Shown: positions 1 to 6,308, counted from the stretch's first letter. The stretch is 8,746 nucleotides of DNA from Microcaldota archaeon (GCA_021835105.1 JAKBQS010000037.1:1-8746), one strand, 5' to 3'. Notes: a model not told the origin generated them from the sequence alone. Made by a program: numbers and translations.

Positions 1-960
1 TACTCTCCTCACCGCGGTTATTCCATGCTTTGATAGGTAGTGCTGTGCCACATCGTCTATTCCCTTCTGCACGAATACCACGTTGGCCTTGCTCTTTACT
101 ATCTTCTCTACCATCTCCCTGAGCATCTTCTCCTCCTGTTCGAGGAATGCCTGCATCTGTTCTGGGGATGTTATCTCTATCTTTGCATCTGTCTCGGTCT
201 TCTCTATCTCAAGGGCTATGTCCAAGAGGGCTATCGACGCGTTCTTTATCTGCTTTGGCATGCCTGGATGCGCTATCTCCTTGTCGATGAGAACCCCGTT
301 TATCAGTTGTGTGTCCTCTATGCTTCCGCCCTCCTTCTTCTCTATCTTTATGAAATCCCTGTCCACATGTGACTTGGAGCCTTCCATGGTTGCCACCTGC
401 TTCACAGCCTGTATGGCGAGCTTTGTGAGGTACTTCTTTGTCGCATCGCTTCCTATGTTCTTTGAACCTACGGATACCCTTGCGACCTTATCAAGTTTGT
501 CGTCATCATTTATCGATATGTCCGTGGCTATTGATCTAAGGGCGGCTATTGCGCGCTCCTTTGCCATTTCGTATCCTTTTATTATTGATGCAGGAGGCAC
601 TCCCTGATCCAGCAGGTTGCCGGCATTCTTGAGGAGATCTCCAGCTATTATAACTGCAGTAGTTGTGCCATCGCCCACTTCCTTGTCCTGGGTCTTTGCC
701 ACCTCGGAAAGTATCTTTGCTATTGGATGCTCAACATTCATCTCTTCGAGTATGGTTGCTCCATCGTTTGTTATTACAATGTCGCCAAGCTCGCTGACAA
801 GCATCTTGTCCATTCCCTTCGGACCCAGTGTTGAGCGGACTATGCTTGCTACCGCATAGCCTACTGCTATATTGGTCCTCTGGGCTTCTCTGCCTATTAG
901 CCTGCTCGCGCCTTCCGGCAATACCATATACTGTTGTCCTCCTAATTGATTTTCTGCCAT
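1..960 (-). CDS. ths: Thermosome subunit (group II chaperonin), N-terminal part, cut by the window edge
   Basis: This is a subunit of the archaeal group II chaperonin, a double-ring ATP-driven folding machine of the cytoplasm. Only the first 320 residues are present; the family is usually about 540 residues, so part of the apical domain, the second half of the equatorial domain and the C-terminal catalytic Asp lie off the left edge. Visible family motifs are [10 protein letters not shown] at about residues 45-54, NDGATIL at 65-71 and the nucleotide-binding GDGTTTAVI at 96-104. The ATG at 960 is chosen because AGGTGA (965-970 on the plus strand as TCACCT) lies 4 bases upstream and because relatives have about ten residues before the VLPEG segment. 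A second in-frame ATG at 927 has a GGAGG 10 bases upstream and is a possible internal start. A weak TATA-like ATAAAAAT lies on the minus strand near 1032-1039. The alpha/beta paralogue type cannot be told from this part. Confidence 0.97.
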   Translation of the reverse strand, partial: MAENQLGGQQYMVLPEGASRLIGREAQRTNIAVGYAVASIVRSTLGPKGMDKMLVSELGDIVITNDGATILEEMNVEHPIAKILSEVAKTQDKEVGDGTTTAVIIAGDLLKNAGNLLDQGVPPASIIKGYEMAKERAIAALRSIATDISINDDDKLDKVARVSVGSKNIGSDATKKYLTKLAIQAVKQVATMEGSKSHVDRDFIKIEKKEGGSIEDTQLINGVLIDKEIAHPGMPKQIKNASIALLDIALEIEKTETDAKIEITSPEQMQAFLEQEEKMLREMVEKIVKSKANVVFVQKGIDDVAQHYLSKHGITAVRRV

Positions 961-964
961 AAAT

Positions 965-970
965 TCACCT
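965..970 (-). promoter_or_regulatory. Ribosome binding site of the thermosome gene
   Basis: AGGTGA on the minus strand, 4 bases before the ATG at 960. It matches the complement of the archaeal 16S 3' end (GGAGGTGAT) and decides the start over the downstream ATG at 927. Confidence 0.7.
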
Positions 971-1091
971 ATATTTAAGCGTAAATTTTGTATTTGGATT
1001 TTTGCAAGTTTTTACAGTTGTTTGAAGCGCGATTTTTATTGCTCTCTGCCGAACCCCTTCAACAAGAGCTCTTAACTCCTGAGAGACCACC

Positions 1092-1128
1092 CGCTACAAT
1101 AGATTTTAGGAGAAATATTGTAATAGCG
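1092..1128. other. Bulged stem-loop, possible structured RNA or regulator site
   Basis: CGCTA (1092-1096) pairs with TAGCG (1124-1128) and CAATA (1097-1101) pairs with TATTG (1116-1120), leaving a 3-base bulge TAA at 1121-1123 and a 14-base loop. Ten base pairs in an A/T-rich intergenic region are more than expected from a casual hairpin, but there is no known family match. It could act as RNA on either strand or be an inverted repeat bound by protein. Confidence 0.4.
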
Positions 1129-1151
1129 CCTTATAGCCGTATCTTTATAGC
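1121..1151. repeat. Three short direct repeats, TWATAGC
   Basis: TAATAGC (1121-1127), TTATAGC (1131-1137) and TTATAGC (1145-1151) lie in the same orientation with start-to-start steps of 10 and 14 bases. The first copy is part of the right arm of the stem-loop. Such spacing suits a repressor or activator binding the same DNA face, but this is inference. Confidence 0.35.
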
Positions 1152-1159
1152 AGTAAAGG

Positions 1160-1167
1160 TATAAATA
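1160..1167 (+). promoter_or_regulatory. TATA box with no gene directly behind it
   Basis: TATAAATA preceded by the purine-rich AAAGG. An archaeal start site would be expected about 25 bases on, near 1190, but no credible open frame begins there. A T-run at 1229-1234 could end a short transcript. This might be a promoter for a small RNA, or a distal promoter for the microprotein and GCS2 genes. Confidence 0.4.
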
Positions 1168-1185
1168 CTTTTCTAATGCGCAGGT

Positions 1186-1204
1186 GTATATTCTCCGTAT
1201 ATTC
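1186..1204. repeat. Tandem direct repeat GTATATTC x2
   Basis: GTATATTC at 1186-1193 and again at 1197-1204, an 11-base step or about one helical turn. The pair sits at the start site predicted from the TATA box at 1160. A second small duplication, TAATCC x2, follows at about 1213-1225. The position suggests an operator, but no known regulator motif is recognised. Confidence 0.35.
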
Positions 1205-1260
1205 AAGACGTGTAATCCATAATCCGCTATTTTTGCAAACACCCTTGCGTTGTAGAAAAG

Positions 1261-1270
1261 ATTTAAATAG
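1261..1270 (+). promoter_or_regulatory. Strong archaeal promoter (BRE plus TATA)
   Basis: ATTTAAATAG preceded immediately by GAAAAG, which closely fits the archaeal BRE plus TATA consensus. The expected start site, about 26 bases from the box centre, falls at 1290-1293, exactly at the ATG of the small open frame at 1292. If that frame is not translated, this promoter would give the GCS2-family gene a leader of about 200 bases. Confidence 0.6.
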
Positions 1271-1291
1271 TTGGAAACGGGCAAGAGATAT

Positions 1292-1390
1292 ATGGCAGAA
1301 TGGGCATTTGGAGATACAGTTACTTTTCCTGCTTCCAGCATATTTAGCATAGCTGCCATAGTAATGCGCTTGTTTGCCATATTGGCATAA
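1292..1390 (+). CDS. Possible 32-residue hydrophobic microprotein, leaderless
   Basis: A 32-codon frame from ATG 1292 to TAA 1388-1390. The N-terminal half is mixed and carries two acidic residues (Glu3, Asp8). Residues 16-32 are hydrophobic with one Arg in the middle, so they could form an amphipathic or membrane-associated helix. Support comes from the promoter: the TATA at 1261-1270 places transcription start on or within a couple of bases of this ATG, which fits leaderless translation. A small hairpin with T-rich sequence follows at 1396. No family is recognised. It could also be chance in a non-coding leader, and no codon-bias argument can be made at this length. Confidence 0.35.
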   Translation: MAEWAFGDTVTFPASSIFSIAAIVMRLFAILA

Positions 1391-1395
1391 GCGTC

Positions 1396-1412
1396 AAGGT
1401 AAAACCTTCTTT
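1396..1412 (+). terminator. Weak hairpin plus T-rich tract
   Basis: AAGGT (1396-1400), loop AAA, ACCTT (1404-1408), then CTTTTGCTTT. The stem is only 5 base pairs, but it lies directly behind the small open frame and could stop a short transcript or attenuate transcription into the GCS2 gene. Confidence 0.25.
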
Positions 1413-1496
1413 TGCTTTGGTGCTTTGTATGACATTCAGAATGTTTAATGCTTTTTGCTCCTCTTGTTTCTGGAGCGCTGTGAATTGGTAATATAT

Positions 1497-2912
1497 ATGG
1501 AACGGATTGTTGGAGGGGATCTTTACGGAAAGATGAAGGAAGCTTATAGGAATGGCTTCGTTGATAATGTAGCGGTGCGCAAGGTAGGGCCAGAGATAGA
1601 GGGCATATTGGTAAGGGCTTCTGACGGCATGGCACCGAACCTCAAGGAGATAACCGGCCTCTTTGAGAGCATGAATGCGAGGGACAAATCCTGGAATTTA
1701 GTCAAGGAAAAACTTATGGTAAACGGCACAGAGAGGGAGATGTGCACCGCTGTAGAGAAAGAAATAGGAGGGTATAAGGCCACAGTAACCACCGACCTGG
1801 GCAAGGGTACTGTAGAGATAACAATACCTCCCGCCGCGACGCTTAGGAAGAGCGAAGAATACGTAAGGTCTCTGCTTGGCACTGTATCTGAAGCGGCGGA
1901 GGCAAGAGGCTTATACCTTTTAGGCGTAGGAGTGCAGCCTTTTACCACCCCTTCGGTAAATGTCATGATGCCTAAGGAAAGGTATTCGCATATGCACAGG
2001 GTAATGGGTGACAACCTGCTTAACATGACGCTCACCGCTGCTGCGCAGTGCCATGTTGATGTAAGCAAGGAGGAGATTAGCGGCGTGATCAATGCGCTGA
2101 ACGGCTTTGCGCCTGCGATGATAGCGCTTACGGCAAATTCCACGATAGTCGAGGGAAGGAAAAGCGGCTACCTGGAGTTCAGGGGCGTCGCATGGGACAA
2201 CATTGTAGCGGAGGGAAAGCTTGAGAGGGACCGCGTAGGCATAGCGCCGAGGCTCTCGGGAGAAGACGGCGCCTTCGAGCTTATTACAAGATTTGTCCCA
2301 TTCCTGACAAAACGGGACGGGGAATATGTCGCTTACAACATGCTCAGGAGCATGACTGAGCACCTATCAGAAGAGCAGGCAGAGGTATCGCTGATATTTG
2401 GGAACAGGACGTTTGTAGTGGAGCTTACGCATGTGGATCTTGCATTCCTTGAAGGGACCGTGTGGCACGAGGCCAGGGCTAAGAGCGCATACGGCACTGT
2501 AGAATCACGTGCATGTGCATTCCAAAGATCCACTGAAGAGATAATGGCGATAGCGGCAGTTACGAAAGGCATCGCAGAGAATATGGTGGAAGCTGAGGAG
2601 CGCGTAAGTAGGTATACGCTCGAGGAGCTCAGGCGCGGCAGGGATGAGGCACTGAAGCATGGATTTGGGGCGCATGTTGGCAAGGAACCGGTTGAGGAAC
2701 TGGCGAGAGATATGCTCGATATTGCCCGGCGCGGGCTAGAGAGGAGCGGTGAGGATCCTTCCTACCTGAAACCATTATACGACAATCTTGACGCAATGGA
2801 GAACCCGGCAGTAAGGACGCGGAAGCTATACGACGAGCTTGTGAAGACCTCTGGTGGAGACGATGCAACGGTAAGGGCGGCGCTAGTCGAGAGCATGAGA
2901 TTCAGGGGCTGA
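1497..2912 (+). CDS. Glutamate-cysteine ligase type 2 (GCS2) family carboxylate-amine ligase
   Basis: A 471-residue protein of the GCS2 (YbdK/EgtA/GshA-like) fold, whose members use ATP to join the glutamate gamma-carboxylate or another carboxylate to an amine, classically giving gamma-glutamylcysteine. Visible family landmarks are the N-terminal glutamate pair in GPEIEG (31-36), the CHVDV segment (C185, H186) corresponding to the family CHVH-type motif, ANSTIVEGRKSG (213-224) and the C-terminal WHEARAKSAYGTVESR (323-338), which matches the usual W-D-x-R...YGTVE-R-x-C signature. ATG 1497 is chosen because GGTAAT lies 4 bases upstream; a TTG at 1455 and an ATG at 1533 are less attractive. The actual substrate is uncertain: it could be a gamma-glutamylcysteine synthetase or a different ligase of the family. 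It heads a plus-strand run with an amidohydrolase 47 bases behind. The sequence is divergent, so the family assignment is firm and the reaction is not. Confidence 0.85.
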   Translation: MERIVGGDLYGKMKEAYRNGFVDNVAVRKVGPEIEGILVRASDGMAPNLKEITGLFESMNARDKSWNLVKEKLMVNGTEREMCTAVEKEIGGYKATVTTDLGKGTVEITIPPAATLRKSEEYVRSLLGTVSEAAEARGLYLLGVGVQPFTTPSVNVMMPKERYSHMHRVMGDNLLNMTLTAAAQCHVDVSKEEISGVINALNGFAPAMIALTANSTIVEGRKSGYLEFRGVAWDNIVAEGKLERDRVGIAPRLSGEDGAFELITRFVPFLTKRDGEYVAYNMLRSMTEHLSEEQAEVSLIFGNRTFVVELTHVDLAFLEGTVWHEARAKSAYGTVESRACAFQRSTEEIMAIAAVTKGIAENMVEAEERVSRYTLEELRRGRDEALKHGFGAHVGKEPVEELARDMLDIARRGLERSGEDPSYLKPLYDNLDAMENPAVRTRKLYDELVKTSGGDDATVRAALVESMRFRG

Positions 2913-2959
2913 GGCTTAAGCAATTAAATCTGTGCGGGAAGATACCAATAGGTAATAGT

Positions 2960-3682
2960 ATGATAGTTGATGTCCATACCCACATAGGAGGGGATATAGA
3001 CGGCGCAATGCAGAGTAAGGAAGAGCTCCTGCTCTCCATGAAGGCCAATAAGATAGACAAAGCAGTGGTCTTCCCGTTCAATGAGAGGGGGAATGTGCTT
3101 GAGAAGAGCATTGAGCTTCTTGGCAAATGCAGAAATGATAGGAGGTTGGTAAACTTCCTTAGATTCGATCCCAAGACGATAACCAGGGATGCCATGGAAG
3201 AGCATCTGCCGCTTTTCAGGGGAGTCAAGCTGCACCCCAGGAGCCAGAACTTCGATCCATTGGACAAGAAGTATCGCTGGATATACGAGATGATTGAGGA
3301 CTCGGGGAAGCCGGTGATATTCCATACGAGAAAGGAGAACAACCCAAACAGCGATCCTGACAGGATAGTCAGGCTTGCGGCACTGTTCCCAAAGATGAAT
3401 ATAATAATAGGGCATTTTGCTGGCGCATCTAATGTCGCGTTCAAGGAGATAGCCGCACGGCGCAACCTGTTTGTTGAAACTTCAGTGCTCTCCAGCAATT
3501 ACCTCATTGGCTATGTAACGAAGAAGGTGGTAGGGGCAGATAAGGTAATATTTGGCTCTGATGCACCGTACTCTGATCAGGAGATAGAGCTTCTTAAGGT
3601 AAAGAAGGCAGGGCTTTCCAAAACTGATGAGAAGAAGGTCCTTGGCGGGAACATATCTAAGCTCCTGAAGCTTGACAGTTGA
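2960..3682 (+). CDS. Metal-dependent amidohydrolase (amidohydrolase-2/TatD-like TIM barrel)
   Basis: A 240-residue TIM-barrel hydrolase. It begins with the metal-binding HTH motif (H6, H8 in VDVHTHIGG), followed by K90/H92 in VKLHP, H122 in VIFHTR, H152 in IIGHFAG and the catalytic/metal Asp D201 in FGSDAPY. That is the complete residue set expected for a mono- or binuclear member, so it is probably active. The substrate cannot be told; relatives hydrolyse or decarboxylate small aromatic or cyclic compounds or act as nucleases. The start at 2960 has GGTAAT 3 bases upstream, like the preceding gene. The next gene begins 7 bases after its stop, so the two are likely co-transcribed. The length is short but normal for this group. 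Confidence 0.85.
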   Translation: MIVDVHTHIGGDIDGAMQSKEELLLSMKANKIDKAVVFPFNERGNVLEKSIELLGKCRNDRRLVNFLRFDPKTITRDAMEEHLPLFRGVKLHPRSQNFDPLDKKYRWIYEMIEDSGKPVIFHTRKENNPNSDPDRIVRLAALFPKMNIIIGHFAGASNVAFKEIAARRNLFVETSVLSSNYLIGYVTKKVVGADKVIFGSDAPYSDQEIELLKVKKAGLSKTDEKKVLGGNISKLLKLDS

Positions 3683-3689
3683 TTTGATC

Positions 3690-4370
3690 ATGGCGCACGT
3701 TCATTCCAGCAGGTTTGCCGGCACTTTTATAGGCATGGATGACTCAGCCAGATGGGAAGCTACCCTTTACTCCTCACTTAGGGGCTTCTACGGCGACAGA
3801 AAGATAATCGGGGACGGGACGCTTGTTGTCGGATGCGGGCACGGGCTTGAGTTCCCTGCGGGGTTCAGGGGCGTGTTGGTTGATCTTAATCCAGCTGCTG
3901 TTGCAAACACGGCAAGGCTGCATAAGGATGCAAAGGTAGTTAACGCCAATGCGCTTGACCTCCCCTTTCCAGACGGACAATTCGATTCTGTAGTGCTTTC
4001 GCTCATCCTTTCACAGATGCAGAGGACCGGGATTGGAGGCAGGAAAGGGGATCCGAAGGATAGCATTGCGGCATACGCGGAAGCGTGCAGGGTTCTGAAA
4101 GGCGGCGGAGAGCTCTTTGCAATTGATACGGTATCAAGGACTACAACAGTGCTTGTGAACGGAAGGAATGCGATCACAGAATTAAGGGAGTATTTTGACA
4201 TTGACGAGGTAATAGCAGGTTCGGAGAGAAGAGCCCGGGAAGTGGGCAGATTTAGATGGATACAGGATGAGCCTGTTCCTTATGTGCCTTCTATAAACAT
4301 GGATCTCGCGCCTGAAGGAAAGACAGGGGTATGGTACGATGTCGCAATCTTTGAGCTGAGGCGGAATTAG
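3690..4370 (+). CDS. Class I SAM-dependent methyltransferase, substrate unknown
   Basis: A 226-residue protein with a Rossmann-like methyltransferase core. Motif I is VVGCGHGLE (46-54), with the G-C-G-H-G turn that binds S-adenosylmethionine. The acidic residue ending strand 2 is in VLVDLNP, and motif IV is DLPFPDGQFDSVVLS with the usual PF-x-D/FD pattern. The later CRVLKGGGELFAID is the typical post-IV helix and strand. The C-terminal part ends in FELRR and shows no extra domain. ATG 3690 is preferred; a TTG at 3672 would overlap the end of the amidohydrolase. No clear ribosome binding site is visible at either. It is the last gene of the run from the GCS2 gene and ends before a T-rich stretch at 4375. 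A small-molecule or protein/RNA target cannot be deduced. Confidence 0.85.
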   Translation: MAHVHSSRFAGTFIGMDDSARWEATLYSSLRGFYGDRKIIGDGTLVVGCGHGLEFPAGFRGVLVDLNPAAVANTARLHKDAKVVNANALDLPFPDGQFDSVVLSLILSQMQRTGIGGRKGDPKDSIAAYAEACRVLKGGGELFAIDTVSRTTTVLVNGRNAITELREYFDIDEVIAGSERRAREVGRFRWIQDEPVPYVPSINMDLAPEGKTGVWYDVAIFELRRN

Positions 4371-4381
4371 GCGATTTTTGC
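4369..4381 (+). terminator. Possible T-run terminator after the methyltransferase gene
   Basis: TTTTT at 4375-4379 inside a short AGGC/GCCT hairpin, directly after the stop codon at 4368-4370 and ahead of a new promoter. T-runs commonly end archaeal transcripts. Confidence 0.35.
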
Positions 4382-4405
4382 CTTCGGTAGCTCTTCCTGC
4401 GCAGG

Positions 4406-4414
4406 TTTATATAA
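4406..4414 (+). promoter_or_regulatory. TATA box of radA
   Basis: TTTATATAA, 42 bases before the radA ATG. A start site near 4436 would leave a leader of about 20 bases that contains the GTGATT ribosome binding site. Confidence 0.65.
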
Positions 4415-4446
4415 TTTTAGAGCCATAACGTCTAAGAGCTAATTTT

Positions 4447-4452
4447 GTGATT
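4447..4452 (+). promoter_or_regulatory. Ribosome binding site of radA
   Basis: GTGATT, matching part of GGAGGTGAT, 4 bases before ATG 4457. It supports this start. Confidence 0.55.
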
Positions 4453-4456
4453 CTTT

Positions 4457-5407
4457 ATGGCTAAGGAAAAAGGCATACACGGCGTTGAGGACCTGCCAGG
4501 AATAGGGCCTGCTACTGCAGATAAGCTCAAGGAGAAAGGATATGATGACATAGAGAAGATAGCTGCCGCATCGCCATACGAGATTGCGGAGCTTACAGGC
4601 ATGAGCTCTGAGGCGGCTAAGAAGGCGGTGGAGGCTGCGAGGCAGGCGACCACAGTAGACTTTACCACCGGATACGATGCGTATGAAAAGAGAAAAGCGC
4701 TTGGAAAGATTAATACAGGTTCTGAGGCTTTGGATGAGCTCCTTGGCGGAGGGGTGGAGACTAGCGCCATAACCGAAGCTTACGGAAAGTTTGCATCGGG
4801 AAAGACGCAGCTCGGCTTCCAGCTATGCGTCAACGTGCAGCTTCCTCCCGGGAAAGGAGGGCTTGGAGGAAGCATCCTCTTCCTTGATACTGAAGGAACC
4901 TTCAGGCCGGAGAGGATAGAGTCCATAGCAAAGGCCGCAGGGATGGACCCTAAGGATGCACTCAGCAGGATCTATTTTGTCAGGGCTCTCACTACTTCGC
5001 AGCAGATACTAACTATAGAGAGAGCTGACAAGTTGATAAGGGAGAATAACATAAAGCTTATTGTTGTGGATTCGATGATGGCCCTCTTCAGATCGGAGTT
5101 CATGGGAAGAGGGGCGCTTGGGGAGAGGCAGCAGAAACTTAACAGCCATATCCACAAGCTGCAGATGCTTGCGGATACATACGGTCTCGCGGTTTACATA
5201 ACGAACCAGGTTATGGACAACCCCGCAATACTTTTTGGTGACCCTACGACTCCAGTAGGCGGCAATGTAATAGCTCACGCCGCTACGACAAGGCTTTACA
5301 TGCGCAAGAGCAAGGAGGAGAAGAGGATAGTAAGGCTTGTGGACTCGCCAAATATGCCTGAGGGCGAAGCGGTAATAAAGATCACCACAAACGGCATCAA
5401 GGATTAG
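4457..5407 (+). CDS. radA: DNA repair and recombination protein RadA
   Basis: The archaeal RecA/Rad51 recombinase, which forms ATP-dependent filaments on single-stranded DNA and drives strand exchange in homologous recombination. Its 316 residues are normal length. The N-terminal helix-hairpin-helix domain spans about residues 7-62 (DLPGIGPATADKL). The polymerisation motif in the linker reads FTTG (69-72), Walker A is GKFASGKTQ (110-118), Walker B is the LIVVDSMMA strand, then come the GERQQKLNSHIHKL helix and the ATP-cap/L2 region GDPTTPVGGNVIAHAATTRL. Compared with the common GEFGSGKTQ, the Walker A loop has Lys and Ala at positions 2 and 4, but the essential G-x4-GKT is intact. It has its own promoter at 4406, and diphthine synthase follows 7 bases after the stop, so the two probably share a transcript. 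Confidence 0.98.
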   Translation: MAKEKGIHGVEDLPGIGPATADKLKEKGYDDIEKIAAASPYEIAELTGMSSEAAKKAVEAARQATTVDFTTGYDAYEKRKALGKINTGSEALDELLGGGVETSAITEAYGKFASGKTQLGFQLCVNVQLPPGKGGLGGSILFLDTEGTFRPERIESIAKAAGMDPKDALSRIYFVRALTTSQQILTIERADKLIRENNIKLIVVDSMMALFRSEFMGRGALGERQQKLNSHIHKLQMLADTYGLAVYITNQVMDNPAILFGDPTTPVGGNVIAHAATTRLYMRKSKEEKRIVRLVDSPNMPEGEAVIKITTNGIKD

Positions 5408-5414
5408 TGTTTCA

Positions 5415-6188
5415 ATGCTCGTACTGGCAGGGCTTGGGCTTGAGAAAGGGGATATCTCGCTTAGGTCCTTGGATTACCTTAAGAAATGCAAAGTAGTGTA
5501 TCTGGATTCGTATACCTCGTTTGTATCTGGCGAGTACCTCTCGTTCTTAAGCGATATGTTGGGCAAGAAAGTGTTGCCTATAGGAAGGAAGGATCTGGAG
5601 GATAATGTGTGGGATACCATAAGGGCTGCGGAGGGGAGTGATATAGGCATCGTTGTAGGAGGGGACCCGCTTATCGCCACGACCCATAAGATAATAATCT
5701 CCGAAGCGCAGAGGCATGGCATAAGGACTATTGTGCTTCATTCTTCGTCCGTATTTTCTGCCGCGATAGGGGAGAGCGGCCTTGATTTTTATAGGTTCGG
5801 GCCCACGGTTACGCTCCCTTTCTGGTCGGAGAATTACAAACCTGTCTCCTTCCTGAAGAGCATAGAGAAGAATCTTGAGAACGGGGAGCATACTCTCCTT
5901 CTGCTCGATATACGCAAGCCGGGAACCCCTATGACGCTTTCTGAAGCTGTTGAGATACTTGGCAATGCAATCAAGGCATCCGGTGGGAGCAGGCTGGGCA
6001 ATGTTAGGCTCATGGTAATGGCTGATGCCGGGAAGGAGAGTGCGGCAATGTTATCTGCCACTCTCGATGAGCTGAGTGTTTACGATGGAAGCAGGTTTTC
6101 TGGGAAGGCTTTGTGCATTATCGTCCCGGCAAAAATCTCATTCGCAGAGAAAGAGGCACTTGAAGCTGCAGGTATAAGCGGATATTGA
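5415..6188 (+). CDS. dphB: Diphthine synthase
   Basis: A SAM-dependent methyltransferase that methylates the modified histidine of translation elongation factor EF-2 on the way to diphthamide; it acts in the cytoplasm. The 257 residues match family length. Signature segments of the tetrapyrrole-methylase fold are present: GLGLEKGDIS at the N-terminus (6-15), YLDSYTS (29-35), VGGDPLIATTH (81-91), SAAIGESGLDFYRFGPTVTLPFW (115 onward) and the C-terminal half with LLLLDIR. The usual HGVS segment reads HSSS (109-112) here, a mild divergence. No strong ribosome binding site is visible in the 7-base gap after radA, suggesting translation coupled to radA. No other dph gene lies in the window. Confidence 0.96.
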   Translation: MLVLAGLGLEKGDISLRSLDYLKKCKVVYLDSYTSFVSGEYLSFLSDMLGKKVLPIGRKDLEDNVWDTIRAAEGSDIGIVVGGDPLIATTHKIIISEAQRHGIRTIVLHSSSVFSAAIGESGLDFYRFGPTVTLPFWSENYKPVSFLKSIEKNLENGEHTLLLLDIRKPGTPMTLSEAVEILGNAIKASGGSRLGNVRLMVMADAGKESAAMLSATLDELSVYDGSRFSGKALCIIVPAKISFAEKEALEAAGISGY

Positions 6189-6263
6189 ACTTTTCAGTAG
6201 CAGGCAGTATGTAGTTTTATCTTGCCATGAACTGAATCTTGTTTTTCAGCAAAAATAATGAAA

Positions 6264-6279
6264 TTGGGGTCGCCCCCAA
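6264..6279 (-). terminator. Hairpin terminator behind the histone-fold gene
   Basis: TTGGGG (6264-6269), loop TCGC, CCCCAA (6274-6279): a G/C-rich 6-base-pair stem. Read on the minus strand it is followed by TTTCATTATTTTT, as expected for the end of the histone transcript, 20 bases past its stop. It could also back up termination of dphB on the plus strand, where T-rich stretches occur at 6212-6247. Confidence 0.45.
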
Positions 6280-6293
6280 ATCCGTGCTTACTA

Positions 6294-6308
6294 GAGGTTT
6301 TACCTCTC
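6294..6308. repeat. Perfect hairpin spanning the histone stop codon
   Basis: AGAGGT (6294-6299), TTT, ACCTCT (6303-6308): a 6-base-pair inverted repeat centred on the TAA stop of the minus-strand gene. It may protect the 3' end of the message or help termination together with the G/C hairpin 15 bases further on. Confidence 0.4.

Larger units (their letters stand above)
961..1496. other. Long intergenic region between thermosome and GCS2-family genes
   Basis: A 536-base gap in an otherwise tightly packed window. It contains the leader and promoter of the thermosome gene (minus strand), a palindrome AAGAGCTCTT near 1064-1073, a bulged stem-loop at 1092-1128, clusters of short direct repeats at 1121-1225, TATA boxes on the plus strand at 1160-1167 and 1261-1270, a 32-codon open frame at 1292-1390 and a small hairpin followed by T-rich sequence at 1396-1412. 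An open frame reads across most of it on the minus strand (1635 to 1072), but it has no recognisable family resemblance and overlaps the start of the GCS2 gene, so it is not called. No tRNA or box C/D pattern was seen. The rest could be leader, regulatory DNA or an unrecognised RNA. Confidence 0.6.

Noticed and set aside
83..859. Forward open frames over the thermosome gene (83-607, 617-859)
   Set aside because: They are antisense to a gene whose translation matches the chaperonin family residue by residue; their Ser/Phe-rich products are typical shadows.
1040..1100. tRNA-like stretch on the minus strand (GGGGTTCGGCAG near 1048-1059)
   Set aside because: It resembles a T-arm for a few bases, but I could build no acceptor stem, D-arm or anticodon arm around it.
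1072..1635. 187-codon open frame on the minus strand upstream of the GCS2 gene
   Set aside because: It overlaps the well-supported GCS2 start, carries no recognisable domain, has an atypical His/Tyr/Arg-rich composition, and crosses the promoter and repeats on the other strand.
1544..2143. 199-codon minus-strand frame inside the GCS2 gene
   Set aside because: Antisense to conserved family motifs; no ribosome binding site and no recognisable domain.
2902..3498. Minus-strand frames across the amidohydrolase gene
   Set aside because: The plus-strand frame contains all metal-binding residues of the amidohydrolase family; these are shadows.
3672..3690. TTG at 3672 as the methyltransferase start
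   Set aside because: It would overlap the amidohydrolase stop, and an ATG lies only six codons later; the added residues show no family resemblance.
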